Of a DNA stretch of 64,000 nt, positions 1-7,859 are shown one piece after another. Source of the DNA: Catenulispora sp. EB89 (GTDB lineage Bacteria; Actinomycetota; Actinomycetes; Streptomycetales; Catenulisporaceae). The position numbers and the translations under genes were made by a program. Within the stretch, counting starts at the first letter, position 1; the number at the start of each line of letters is the position of its first letter. The notes under the pieces are model-generated. The model did not search any database, had not been told where the DNA came from, and saw nothing but the letters and a program-made list of their open reading frames with translations. The stretch lies in assembly GCF_041261445.1 (NCBI RefSeq), contig NZ_JBGCCU010000012.1:248001-312000 (forward strand), written 5' to 3'.

Positions 1-752
1 GCGAGGAGTTCCTGTGCCTGGCCGCCGGCCTGCGTCCGCTCGACGCGCTGCAAGGCGGACCGGCGCAGGCCGTGGCCTACGGACGGGCCCTGGCCGACCG
101 GCTGTGCGCCTTCGCCGCCGCGCTGCTGCCCGACCAGCGCATCGTGCTGCGGCTGCTCGACCTCCGCTCCGACCACGCCGCACACGTGACCACCGCCCCG
201 GTGGCGACCGAACCCAACCCGGAGATGGGCCTGCACGGCGCGCGCTGGCTCCTCGGCTCCAGCGCTTACCGCGACGCCCTGCACGCCGCGCTCGGCTCGC
301 TGCGGGAGCGCCTCGGCGGCGCGGCGGACGGGGTGCACCTGTCCGTCCCGTTCCTCACCGACGAACACGAATACACGCAGCTGCGCGACCACCTCCAACT
401 CCCGGCCGGAGTGCCGGTGGCCGCGTTCATCGAAACCCCGGCGGCCGTGCACGCGGCACCGGCGATCTGCGCGGCCGGCGCCAGCGAACTGTTCGTCGGC
501 ACGAAGGACCTGGTGCAGTTCTACCTGGCCGCCGACCGCAACAACCACCTGGTCGCGGAGTCCTACCAGACCCGGCACCCGGCGGTCCTCGCCGGCGTGC
601 GCGGCGTCGTGGACGCGGCGCACACGGCAGGCACCCCGGTGCGGGTGTTCGCGCTGCGCGCAGACCTGGTGCATTATCTGCGGCAGCTGCCGGCCCTGGA
701 CGGCTACATGATGTGCACGGCCGAGCTCCAGCAGCTGTTCGCAGGGGTCTGA
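1..752 (+). CDS. PEP-utilising enzyme, C-terminal TIM-barrel part (5' truncated)
   Basis: The reading frame is open from the first complete codon at base 3, so the gene starts outside the window and only about 249 C-terminal residues are visible. They look like the PEP-binding barrel of PTS enzyme I or PEP synthase: a 'VLRLLDLRSDHA' strand, a 'FIETPAAV' strand and 'ELFVGTKDLVQFYLAADRNN', which matches the family pattern (F/S)xGTNDLxQ(Y/F)xLAxDR. Where enzyme I carries its catalytic cysteine (family GMCGE) this protein reads 'VRVFALRAD', so the general acid may be missing. The N-terminal His and swivelling domains cannot be seen. It could be a divergent PEP synthase-like protein rather than a true PTS enzyme. 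The fold call is fairly safe; the reaction is not. Confidence 0.7.
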   Translation, partial: EEFLCLAAGLRPLDALQGGPAQAVAYGRALADRLCAFAAALLPDQRIVLRLLDLRSDHAAHVTTAPVATEPNPEMGLHGARWLLGSSAYRDALHAALGSLRERLGGAADGVHLSVPFLTDEHEYTQLRDHLQLPAGVPVAAFIETPAAVHAAPAICAAGASELFVGTKDLVQFYLAADRNNHLVAESYQTRHPAVLAGVRGVVDAAHTAGTPVRVFALRADLVHYLRQLPALDGYMMCTAELQQLFAGV

Positions 753-792
753 TGCGGCCCCGGCGACGCCCGGGTGCTGCCGCTCCGGGCAA

Positions 793-1803
793 GTGATCAC
801 AGACAGACGCTCACATACAGGCCTTACCATTGGAACGGTGTTCACCGATATCGAGAGCTTCCAGGCAGCGGCCGCGGCGAGCGGTCTGCCGCCGGTGGTC
901 GGCCGACGGCACGACGCGGGGGCCTTCCGGGCCGGGCTCGTGGCGCGCGACCTCGGGCCGCTCAAGGTGATCGAGCTGGTCACGCCCGAGGGGGAGTGCT
1001 TCCGGGACGCTCGCCGCACCCGGCCCGAGGACGAGCAGCTGTGGCAGATCGAGCTGATGACGCGCGGACGTGCGCGCGTCGAGCAGGGCGGCGCCGTCGC
1101 CGAGCTCGGGCCGGCCGATCTGGTCCTCATCGATCCGGCGCGGCCGGTCCGCTTCGCCAGCACCGCCTGCGGGCACGTGACCATGCTCGTGCCCCGGCGC
1201 GAGCTGCGGATCCGCCCCGGGGACGCCGACCGGCTGACCGGGGTGCGGGTCAGCGGCACCAGCGGTCCCGGAGCCCTGGTGTCCGCGCTGGCGCGGGGCA
1301 TGGTGCGCTCGCTGGGCGGCTTCGGCGCCGCCGAGGCGCACCGGTCGGCGGCCGCGGTGGTCGAACTGGTCTCGGTGGCGCTCGCGTCCCGGCTGGACGA
1401 CGTGCGTCCGGGACCCGACGAGGCGTTGTGTGACCGCGTCGTCGGCTACATCGAGGCCCGGCTGTCCGACCGGGACCTCGCCCCGGGCTCGATCGCGGCG
1501 GCCCACCACATCTCCGTATGCCGGCTGCACAAGCTCTTCGAAGACCAGCCGCTGACCGTCGCGGCGCTCATCCGCCGGCGCCGGCTGGAGCAGTGCCGCG
1601 CCGAGCTGGCGCGCGGCGGCCGCACGGTCGAGGCGGTCGCGGCGCGCTGGGGCTTCGCCGATCCGGCGCACTTCAGCAGGCTCTTCAAGGCGACCTACGG
1701 CTACAACGCGGCGGCACTGACGTCCGGTAACCGGGCACGGAAAGTCAAGGTGGCCGCCGGCGGGCCCGGCGACGATGGAGGCGTACACATCACAGAAGGG
1801 TGA
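793..1803 (+). CDS. AraC family transcriptional regulator
   Basis: The protein has 336 residues from a GTG at 793. The C-terminal third (about 214-315) is an AraC/XylS double helix-turn-helix: 'IAAAHHISVCRLHKLFE' gives the first motif and 'VEAVAARWGFADPAHFSRLFKATYG' the diagnostic second one. Residues about 15-200 are a cupin-like effector region of the AraC_binding_2 type, with 'ELGPADLVLIDPARPVRF'. The start is uncertain: a GTG at 838 would remove 15 residues, and neither has a clear Shine-Dalgarno sequence. Four bases separate its stop from the downstream NTF2-like gene, so the two are probably co-transcribed and the regulator may control that small partner. No ligand can be inferred. Confidence 0.85.
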   Translation: MITDRRSHTGLTIGTVFTDIESFQAAAAASGLPPVVGRRHDAGAFRAGLVARDLGPLKVIELVTPEGECFRDARRTRPEDEQLWQIELMTRGRARVEQGGAVAELGPADLVLIDPARPVRFASTACGHVTMLVPRRELRIRPGDADRLTGVRVSGTSGPGALVSALARGMVRSLGGFGAAEAHRSAAAVVELVSVALASRLDDVRPGPDEALCDRVVGYIEARLSDRDLAPGSIAAAHHISVCRLHKLFEDQPLTVAALIRRRRLEQCRAELARGGRTVEAVAARWGFADPAHFSRLFKATYGYNAAALTSGNRARKVKVAAGGPGDDGGVHITEG

Positions 1804-1807
1804 TCAC

Positions 1808-2266
1808 ATGGAACGGTCGATCGAGGCGATGAGCGCCATTCCGGGCCGGATGTACGAGGCCTGGAACCGCGGGGACGTCCCCGGCTTCTTCGCCGACTTC
1901 GCCGAGGACGCCCTTTTCGCCGAGCTCGAAGGCACCATCTATCGCGGCCGCGCGGAGATGATCGCCGCCCACCAGATGCTCTTCGACACGGTGATCAAGG
2001 GCTCCCAGCTGGTGCGCAGCGAGATCGGGTTCGCCCGGCTCGTCGGCCCGGACACCGGTGTCGTGAACAGCCGCGTCGGCATGCTGATGCCGGGGGAGAC
2101 GGAGCCGCCGGCGACCCGCTTTTCGATGCAGCTGTACGTCATGGCCTGGCAGGAGGACCGCTGGGTGGTCGTGGCGCTGGAGAACGCGCGGATCCTCTCC
2201 ATGGAGTCCATGGCGGCGCTGGAGTCCCTGGCGGCCGGCGGGCAGCAGTCCCCGGCCGCCGGCTGA
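1808..2266 (+). CDS. SnoaL/NTF2-like protein (SgcJ/EcaC, DUF4440-like)
   Basis: This 152-residue protein starts at ATG 1808, preceded by GAAGG in the end of the AraC gene. It has the NTF2-like cone-fold pattern: an N-terminal helix followed by 'MYEAWNRGDVPGFFADFAEDALFAELEG', then 'YRGRAEMIAAHQMLFD', and C-terminal strands ending in 'WVVVALENARIL'. This is the layout of the SgcJ/EcaC family (TIGR02246), whose members are loosely called oxidoreductases without a proven reaction. The gene follows the AraC regulator by four bases and is likely its operon partner. The C-terminus is a disordered Ala/Gly/Gln tail. The fold is confident; the function is unknown. Confidence 0.8.
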   Translation: MERSIEAMSAIPGRMYEAWNRGDVPGFFADFAEDALFAELEGTIYRGRAEMIAAHQMLFDTVIKGSQLVRSEIGFARLVGPDTGVVNSRVGMLMPGETEPPATRFSMQLYVMAWQEDRWVVVALENARILSMESMAALESLAAGGQQSPAAG

Positions 2267-2275
2267 CAGCGTCGT

Positions 2276-2524
2276 TCAGCAGGGCAGGATCTGGAACACC
2301 ACGTACCCGGTCTGAGTGCCGGTCGTGAACCACGTGCCGCTGCAGTTGTAGCCGCGCTCGCCAACGTAGACCGTGTGCGCGGGGTCCTGGTAGACGGTCC
2401 ACAGGCACCACGTCACCCCGGCGCTGCACGCCGGGTGGGCCTGCGCGGTGGCGGCGGGGATGACGGAGGCGGCGGCCACGGTGAGCGTGACGGCGGCGGC
2501 CGCGGTCAGGGTGCGGCGGAACAT
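2276..2524 (-). CDS. small secreted Cys-containing protein (DUF6289-like)
   Basis: The 82-residue product starts at ATG 2524 with a strong GGGAGG four bases upstream. Residues 1-29 form a signal peptide (MFRR, then a hydrophobic Ala/Val/Thr run ending in TAQA). The mature part is only about 50 residues, with four cysteines (HPAC, WCLW, YNCSG, ILPC) able to form two disulfides. The layout resembles small exported actinobacterial proteins grouped as DUF6289; that match is from memory and not certain. It ends nine bases from the NTF2-like gene in convergent orientation. A longer in-frame start upstream is rejected because the signal peptide and ribosome binding site sit at the internal ATG. Confidence 0.75.
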   Translation of the reverse strand: MFRRTLTAAAAVTLTVAAASVIPAATAQAHPACSAGVTWCLWTVYQDPAHTVYVGERGYNCSGTWFTTGTQTGYVVFQILPC

Positions 2525-2662
2525 GGGACCTCCCGGGTGGTGGCGACACGGCGGATGGTGCGGCATGAGTCCCAGAGCCCTGATGATCAGAGTTCCGCGA
2601 TCATCAGAGTTCTGATTCGTCAAGGCGGTTATACCGCACGGCCCGGCGTCCCCGGTAGCGCT

Positions 2663-3763
2663 TCAGATGCTGACGTCGTCCTCGTCCACTTCGTCAACTT
2701 CGTCTATGGCCAGTTCGTCTATGGCCAGCGTCAGGTGCGACATGTCGGCCGGCGGGGGCGTGGTGAAGGACCAGATCGGCCCTGCGAACCCGTCCGCCAC
2801 GGCCGCCGGGGCGTCGGTGAGGTTCATGCGCTCCCGCAGGCGGCCGTAGAAGTTCGTCGGTCCCAGGCGCACGGCCCGGAGCCGGCGCTGCGCCGCGTAC
2901 ACCCCGATCCAGTCGTCCGGCTCCAGCAGCCCGCGCAGCTGGCCGTCGATGGTCACCGCGGCGTTGCCGGAGCGTTCGAGCAGCCGCAGCCCGACCGGCT
3001 CGTCGGGGCCGACGACCACGGACCGGTCGAACGCCATGTGCGGCGCGACCGGCGTGAACACGATCGCCTCGGCGCGCGGGGAGACGATCGGGCCGCCGGC
3101 GGCGAAGCTGTACGCGGTCGAGCCGGTCGGCGTGGCCACCACCAGCGCGTCGGCGGAGTAGGCGGCGAGCAGGTGGCCGCCGACGTACACGCCGACCGAG
3201 ATCTGGTGGTCCCGCGACAGCTTCTCCAACACGATGTCGTTGACGCCGGAGACGTTGAGCGGGATGCCCCACTCGTCGCAGGCCACTCCGTCGTCGCGCA
3301 CCTTCGGCGCGGGCAGCAGCGAGCCGCGGCCGTACACCGACGCCCAGCGCTCCATGTCGTCCGGCAGCTCCAGCCGGCGCGAGACCCGCAGCGTCAGCAG
3401 CATGCGGCTGTCGATCGTGATCTGGTGCTCCCACACGGCGTCCAGCGCCGTGGTGATCTCCGAGATCGGCACCTCCGTCAGGAAGCCCACGCGTCCCAGG
3501 TCGATGCCCAGCAGCAGCGCGTCGTTCGCGGCGGCCAGCCGCGCGCCGCGCAGGAACGTGCCGTCCCCGCCGAGCGTGACGATCAGGTCCGGGTTGCCGG
3601 CGGCCTCGACCTCGTCCTTCGCGTTGCGCCGCCGGTTGTGCCAGACATCGATGTCAGTACAGGTGATGCCGCGCTCGGCAGACCACTTGCGCACCAGTTC
3701 GCACGCGGCCGGAGCCTCGGCCCGCCCGCCGTGCACGACCAGGCCGATTCGCTTCACGGTCAC
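2663..3763 (-). CDS. nadK: NAD kinase
   Basis: The enzyme phosphorylates NAD+ with ATP to give NADP+ in the cytoplasm. The NAD-kinase signature GGDGT is at about residues 65-69 ('DLIVTLGGDGTFLRGAR'), followed by 'GIDLGRVGFLTE', the second-domain 'GVNDIVLEK' (in the place of the usual NE motif), 'ATPTGSTAYSFAAGGPIV' and 'VTIDGQ'. At 366 residues it is longer than the usual 290-320; the excess is a C-terminal extension ending in an acidic Asp/Glu-Val tail. It starts at GTG 3763, one base after the stop of the methyltransferase gene, with GGGAG six bases upstream, so translation is probably coupled. A GTG two codons further on is an alternative start. Confidence 0.93.
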   Translation of the reverse strand: MTVKRIGLVVHGGRAEAPAACELVRKWSAERGITCTDIDVWHNRRRNAKDEVEAAGNPDLIVTLGGDGTFLRGARLAAANDALLLGIDLGRVGFLTEVPISEITTALDAVWEHQITIDSRMLLTLRVSRRLELPDDMERWASVYGRGSLLPAPKVRDDGVACDEWGIPLNVSGVNDIVLEKLSRDHQISVGVYVGGHLLAAYSADALVVATPTGSTAYSFAAGGPIVSPRAEAIVFTPVAPHMAFDRSVVVGPDEPVGLRLLERSGNAAVTIDGQLRGLLEPDDWIGVYAAQRRLRAVRLGPTNFYGRLRERMNLTDAPAAVADGFAGPIWSFTTPPPADMSHLTLAIDELAIDEVDEVDEDDVSI

Positions 3764-3764
3764 C

Positions 3765-4616
3765 TCAGACTCCCCGCTTCTCGTCGCCCGCGCTGATCGG
3801 CTTCCGAGCGAGCACGCCGAGGCTGGGCGGCACCGGATTGCCGCCCTCCCGCAAGCTCGGCAACCACACGTCGACGTTGACCAGTCCCGGCGGCTCGATC
3901 TCCAGGCCCTTGAGCCACGGCGCGATCTGCTCGGCGCTCCGCGCCGTGAACGGCACGCCGGTGCGCTGGACGTAGTTCTGGGCCGCCTGCTGCTGCGCCT
4001 CCAAGGCGTTGTGGTCGTAGCCGCCGTGCGAGATGGCCAGGTAGCTGCCCGGCGCGCACGGCTCCATGAACGCGCGCACGATCTGTGCGGCCTGCTCGTC
4101 GTCGGCGATGAAGTGCAGCACCGCGAACATCAGCACCGCGACCGGCTTGCTCCAGTCGATGTTGTCGCGCACGACCGGGTGGTCCAGCACGACCTGCGGC
4201 TCGCGCAGGTCCGCCAGCGCCGCGTGCGCGGTGGCGTTGCCGGCGAGCAGGGCCCGGGCGTGGGCGATGGCGACCGGGTCCATGTCGATGTAGACGACCG
4301 TCGCCGCGGGGTCGACGGCCTGCGCGACCTCGTGGACGTTGCCGACCGTGGGGACTCCCGAGCCGAGGTCGAGGAACTGGCGGACGCCGTACGTCGTGAC
4401 CAGTTCGCCGACGATGTGCCTGAGGAACACGCGGTTCGCCTTCGCCCACGCCGGCAGCGAGGGCAGCGCCTCGGCGGCGCGGCGTCCGGCTTCGCGGTCG
4501 GCTTCGAAGTTCTGCGAACCGCCCAGCCAGAAGTCGTAGATCCGCGCGATGCTCGGCCGGCTGGGGTCGACTTCGGGCAGGCTCAAGGCCAACTCGGCCG
4601 CGTCGATGGAGTCCAT
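3765..4616 (-). CDS. SAM-dependent methyltransferase, DUF574/Methyltransf_19 family
   Basis: The 283-residue protein matches the DUF574 methyltransferases that are abundant in actinobacteria. Visible hallmarks are 'PSIARIYDFWLGGSQNFEADRE' (family RxYDxxLGGxxNFxxDR), the SAM-binding 'QFLDLGSGVPT' with the family's GSGxPT, 'VVYIDMDPVAIAHARALL', and 'AVLMFAVLHFIAD'. The acceptor substrate of this family is not known. It immediately precedes nadK with one base between stop and start. The start is uncertain: ATG 4616 is given, and an in-frame ATG seven codons upstream adds MRRHNRT; neither has a good ribosome binding site. A 49-base gap separates it from the ferredoxin gene on the same strand. Confidence 0.88.
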   Translation of the reverse strand: MDSIDAAELALSLPEVDPSRPSIARIYDFWLGGSQNFEADREAGRRAAEALPSLPAWAKANRVFLRHIVGELVTTYGVRQFLDLGSGVPTVGNVHEVAQAVDPAATVVYIDMDPVAIAHARALLAGNATAHAALADLREPQVVLDHPVVRDNIDWSKPVAVLMFAVLHFIADDEQAAQIVRAFMEPCAPGSYLAISHGGYDHNALEAQQQAAQNYVQRTGVPFTARSAEQIAPWLKGLEIEPPGLVNVDVWLPSLREGGNPVPPSLGVLARKPISAGDEKRGV

Positions 4617-4665
4617 GGTCCGATTGTGGCGTCTCATCCGGAATGCCGCCCGGCTGATGCCCGGA

Positions 4666-4887
4666 TCAGTCTGTGAGACGCAGCGCCAGCGCGGGGCATT
4701 CGGAGACGGCTTTCCGGGCGCGCCGCTGGGCTCCTGCGGGTATCGGGCTCCGCTGGACGATCGGGTAGCCCCACTCGTCCAGGGTGATGAGCTCCGGGAG
4801 GAGGTCGGCGCAGCCGCCGTGCCCCTGGCACGCGGTCCAGTCGACGCTCGGGTGCCGGGGCCGGGTCTTGCTGGTGGCTTCGGACAT
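4666..4887 (-). CDS. 3Fe-4S-type ferredoxin
   Basis: This 73-residue ferredoxin has only three cysteine ligands (C20, C26, C64; 'TACQGHGGCADL' and 'SECPALAL'), the pattern of single [3Fe-4S] ferredoxins of actinobacteria. It starts at ATG 4887 with GGAGG eight bases upstream, four bases after the stop of the NuoF-like gene. It is the last gene of a five-gene electron-transfer operon running from 8104. The likely role is to accept electrons from, or donate them to, the NuoF-like flavoprotein, linking the cytoplasmic NAD(P)H pool to the membrane module; that direction is inferred. Single ferredoxins of this type also serve P450s, but no P450 is near. Confidence 0.88.
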   Translation of the reverse strand: MSEATSKTRPRHPSVDWTACQGHGGCADLLPELITLDEWGYPIVQRSPIPAGAQRRARKAVSECPALALRLTD

Positions 4888-4891
4888 GAGG

Positions 4892-6310
4892 TCACCCTCC
4901 TTGTTCGATCGGGGCGGCGGGGCCGGCGGGGCCGGTCGGGAGCATCGGCGGACGGCCGGGTGCCCGGCATCGGCCCCGGTCGTGGTCGTCGATCTCCGCG
5001 GCGAAGGCGATCAGGGCGCTGCGCGCCAGGCGGGCTGAGCCGTCCGGGTGGCGGCAGGCGCCGCGGCCGGTGATCAGTCCGGCCCAGCGGGACAGGTCGT
5101 CGCGGAGTCGGCGCAGGTCGCTGCGCGGCGTGGGGTGGGCGAGTTCGTTGAAGGCCGCCGCCATGCGGGGCAGGCCGTTCAGGCAGGGGCCGCACTGCCC
5201 GGCTGACTCCAGCGCCAGGTAGCGCAGGACGGACGCGGTCTCGATCAGGCCGCAGCGGTCGTGCGGCAGGACGGCCAGCAGGCCGGCTCCCAGCGAGACG
5301 CCGAGGGTGGCAGCGCTGATGCCGGTGTCGGGCGTGACGGCGGTGGCGCGGTGCTCGACACCTGACAGCGTGCCGGTGCCGGTGCCGGTGCCGGTGCCGG
5401 TGCTGGTGGCGGTGGCGGTGCCCGTGGCCGTGGCCGTGGCCGTGCCGGTGCCGGCGGCGGTGGCCGTCAGCGGCAGCCAAGTGCCGTGGTACCCGCCGAC
5501 CAACAACGCCTGCCCGGTCGCGGCGCCGGCCCCGCCCCCGACCAGGACGCCCAGCGGCGTGCCCGCCATGGCCTCCACCACGGTCGCCCCACCGTCCGCC
5601 CGCCGCACCGTGAACAGCGCCGTGGCCGTACCGGACCGGTACCACCCGGGGCCGTGCCGGGCGATCAGCGCCAGATGCGCCAGCGTCTCAACGTTCTGCA
5701 CCAGCGTCGGACCGCCGCCGACGCCCCGCTCGAACACCGGCCGGGCCTGGTACCGGGGCAGCGCCGCACCGCCGTCGAGGAACGACACCAGCGCCGACTC
5801 CTGCCCGGACAGGAACCGTCGCGGCACCTCGACGACCGTGACCGGCACCGGCACCGCCGAGGCAGGCCGTTGCCGACTCATCTCGGTCAGATACCTGCCC
5901 AGGCCATGGCCGGACTCGACGGCCAGGAACGCCCGGTCGGCGCCGACAGCGGCCGCCGCCAGCGCGATCCCGTCCAGCACCAGGTGCGGCGCATGCCACA
6001 GCAGAGCCTTGTCCTTCGCGCTGGCCGGCTCGCCTTCCGAACCGTTGGCGATCACGACCGCCCGGCGTCCGGCCCGCCGCGCCGCCTCGCGGACCGCCGT
6101 CATCTTGCGGTGCGCCGGGAACGCCGCACCGCCCTGCCCGCACAGACCGGACAACTCTGCCGCCACGACGACTTGCTGACCGTCGAGGTACGACAGGTCG
6201 CCGTAGATCGCGCGATGCGCCTCGTAACCCAACGGCTCCAAGGGAAGCAGCCGCCGCGCCGTGCTCGTGGCGAGCGACCGGACGCGCACGGGCGCCGTGA
6301 CCGTGTTCAT
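4892..6310 (-). CDS. NuoF-like NADH dehydrogenase 51-kDa-type flavoprotein
   Basis: The 472-residue protein has the order of the complex I 51-kDa subunit: 'LSGLCGQGGAAFPAHRKM' (family GRGGAGFP), 'VIANGSEGEPASAKDKALL' (family ADEGEPGTxKDR, FMN/NADH site), 'LVQNVETLAHLALI', an SLBB-like stretch, and a C-terminal Fe-S region 'ESAGQCGPCLNGLPRM' plus a later 'GRGACRH'. The first cysteine of the usual SCGxCxxC is Ala here, leaving three candidate ligands. A low-complexity Thr/Gly/Ala insert of about 35 residues (bases about 5360-5465) comes from a GC-rich hexanucleotide repeat. ATG 6310 overlaps the upstream stop by four bases. It probably moves electrons between NADH, the ferredoxin and the membrane partner; it is not part of a complex I operon. 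Confidence 0.85.
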   Translation of the reverse strand: MNTVTAPVRVRSLATSTARRLLPLEPLGYEAHRAIYGDLSYLDGQQVVVAAELSGLCGQGGAAFPAHRKMTAVREAARRAGRRAVVIANGSEGEPASAKDKALLWHAPHLVLDGIALAAAAVGADRAFLAVESGHGLGRYLTEMSRQRPASAVPVPVTVVEVPRRFLSGQESALVSFLDGGAALPRYQARPVFERGVGGGPTLVQNVETLAHLALIARHGPGWYRSGTATALFTVRRADGGATVVEAMAGTPLGVLVGGGAGAATGQALLVGGYHGTWLPLTATAAGTGTATATATGTATATSTGTGTGTGTGTLSGVEHRATAVTPDTGISAATLGVSLGAGLLAVLPHDRCGLIETASVLRYLALESAGQCGPCLNGLPRMAAAFNELAHPTPRSDLRRLRDDLSRWAGLITGRGACRHPDGSARLARSALIAFAAEIDDHDRGRCRAPGRPPMLPTGPAGPAAPIEQGG

Positions 6311-6882
6311 CGGCGGACCCCCGCGAGGACGTCGGCCGGGGTCAGGGCACGTCGTCCCGCGGACACCCTCGGCACGAGGGCGATCAGCACCGCGGCGATA
6401 CCGCCGATCGTCAGCCACAACGGCCAACCGCTCATCGGCTGTCCGCTCCCGCTGCCCATCGTCACGCCGTGCAGCACCGCCGCCGGCCAGCACGCGTAGG
6501 CCAGCCAGTGCACCGCACGCCACGTCCGCCGCCCCAACCGGGCCCGCAGCAAGCTCGTGACCGTCACCGCCACGATCAGATCCAGCGCCACCGTGCCGAA
6601 GCCCACCCACAAGGGCGAGTACGCGGACGTGAACGGCACCACTGCTGCCAGAGGGCTGATATCGACGTAGGAGTCGACGACCGCCGTGAGGATGTGCACG
6701 GCCAGGAACGCCACCGCCAGCAACGAGATGCTGCGGTGCAGCGCGACCGCGGCCAGCCGCGGCATCCCGGGGATCCGCACCTGCCGCCGCACGCTGATCC
6801 CCAGCACCATCACCGCGCTGAACAGCGTCAGGGACACGATCCCCGTGGCCTGTCCGACGTACCAGATCACCGCAGAGTCCAC
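6307..6882 (-). CDS. ferric reductase-like transmembrane protein
   Basis: About 191 residues start at GTG 6882 with GAAGG about ten bases upstream, inside the end of apbE (16-base overlap). Five to six hydrophobic helices are visible: residues about 5-28, 42-66, 85-108, 118-137 and 150-172. Histidines lie within them ('ALHRSISLLAVAFLAVHILTA' and 'AVHWLAYACWPAAVLHGVTMG'), as in the bis-haem b core of ferric reductase-like/YedZ domains. No cytosolic FAD or NAD domain is attached; the NuoF-like gene that overlaps its stop by four bases may supply the reducing side. It is likely the trans-membrane step carrying electrons outward to a flavinylated partner. Confidence 0.85.
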   Translation of the reverse strand: MDSAVIWYVGQATGIVSLTLFSAVMVLGISVRRQVRIPGMPRLAAVALHRSISLLAVAFLAVHILTAVVDSYVDISPLAAVVPFTSAYSPLWVGFGTVALDLIVAVTVTSLLRARLGRRTWRAVHWLAYACWPAAVLHGVTMGSGSGQPMSGWPLWLTIGGIAAVLIALVPRVSAGRRALTPADVLAGVRR

Positions 6883-7859
6883 GACGACACCACCTTCGGG
6901 TCCAGCTTCGGGTCCAGCGCGTAGGAGAAGCCCGTGCTCCGCGGCGCGGCGGGCCACCGGCCGACCGTGCACACCGTCCCGTCCTCGGCGAGCAGCCGCG
7001 CGTCCAGGCCGCACTCCGCGAGCCAGGCCGGGGCCCGGGTGCCGCGGATGACGGCGGCCGTGGCGGCGATGTTGGCGTCCAGGCAGCCGGCGGCGGCCAC
7101 GCTCACCGTGCGCCACGGCGTGCGCGCCGACAGGCCGGTGTGCGGGTTGACGATGTGATGCAGGGTCCTGCCGCCGCGGGTCCAGCGGCGCGCGGCGGTG
7201 CCGGAGGTGGCCAGGCCGCCGTCGCGGATCAGGACACTGGTGTGCGCGGCGTCCGGATCCGGATCGTCGGTCCGGTCCTGGACGCGGATCGTCCAGCCGT
7301 CCCCGGGCGCCGGTCCCGCGACGGCGATGTCGCCGCCGAGGCCGACCAGCACGCCGCAGCCGAACCTCGCGGCCAGCTCGGCGGCGGCGCGGTCGGCGGC
7401 CCAGGCCTTCGCCGTGGCGCCCAGGTCCAGCCGGACGCCGGCCGGGACGGCGAGCGTCCGGCGCCGCGCGTCGAACGCGATCCGCCGCCAGCCCGGCACC
7501 GGCCGGACCACCAGCCGCACCGGGCTGCCGTCGTGCTCCACCAGCTCGAAGTCGCGGTCGTAGCCGAGCCCGGCCAGCGCCGAGCCGACCGTCGGATCGA
7601 CGTCCCCGCCGGTGAGCTCCGCGCCGCGCAGGGCGGCGGCGACGGCGTCCGCGAGCACGTCGCTGACCGGCGTCTCGCGTCCGTCCGAGCGGTCCAGCGC
7701 CACGAGCTCGGAGTCGTCGCGGAACCGGCTGCAGGCGGAGTCCACCCGGGCCAGCCACCCGGTCAGCGCCTGGCGCGCATCGGCCAGGGCGGCCGGTTCG
7801 GTGACCGCGAGCCGGACCGCGCAGCCCAGGGCGCGCCAGTCGGCCGCCGCGGTGTTCAC
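6867..7859 (-). CDS. apbE: FAD:protein FMN transferase
   Basis: ApbE transfers FMN from FAD onto a Thr/Ser of an extracytoplasmic target. The 330-residue protein shows the family motifs in order: 'RFRDDSELVALDRS', 'GDVDPTVGSAL', 'DLGATAKAWAADRA' (family LGxxAKGxxxD), 'GVLVGLGGDIAVAG', 'LATSGTAARRW' and 'HHIVNPHTG' (family HIxDPxTG), which bind FAD and the Mg ion. No lipobox or signal peptide is evident, so it may act in the cytoplasm or be exported by a non-obvious route. It starts at GTG 7859, overlapping the upstream small gene's stop by four bases. Its presence implies a flavinylated protein, and the upstream small gene is the only nearby candidate. Confidence 0.9.
   Translation of the reverse strand: MNTAAADWRALGCAVRLAVTEPAALADARQALTGWLARVDSACSRFRDDSELVALDRSDGRETPVSDVLADAVAAALRGAELTGGDVDPTVGSALAGLGYDRDFELVEHDGSPVRLVVRPVPGWRRIAFDARRRTLAVPAGVRLDLGATAKAWAADRAAAELAARFGCGVLVGLGGDIAVAGPAPGDGWTIRVQDRTDDPDPDAAHTSVLIRDGGLATSGTAARRWTRGGRTLHHIVNPHTGLSARTPWRTVSVAAAGCLDANIAATAAVIRGTRAPAWLAECGLDARLLAEDGTVCTVGRWPAAPRSTGFSYALDPKLDPKVVSSWTLR

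Noticed and set aside
3765-5645. A 626-codon open frame on the minus strand covering the methyltransferase and beyond.
   Set aside because: Only the part from 4616 downstream matches a protein family; the rest is antisense to, or in another frame of, the ferredoxin and NuoF-like genes and is a high-GC artefact with His/Arg repeats.
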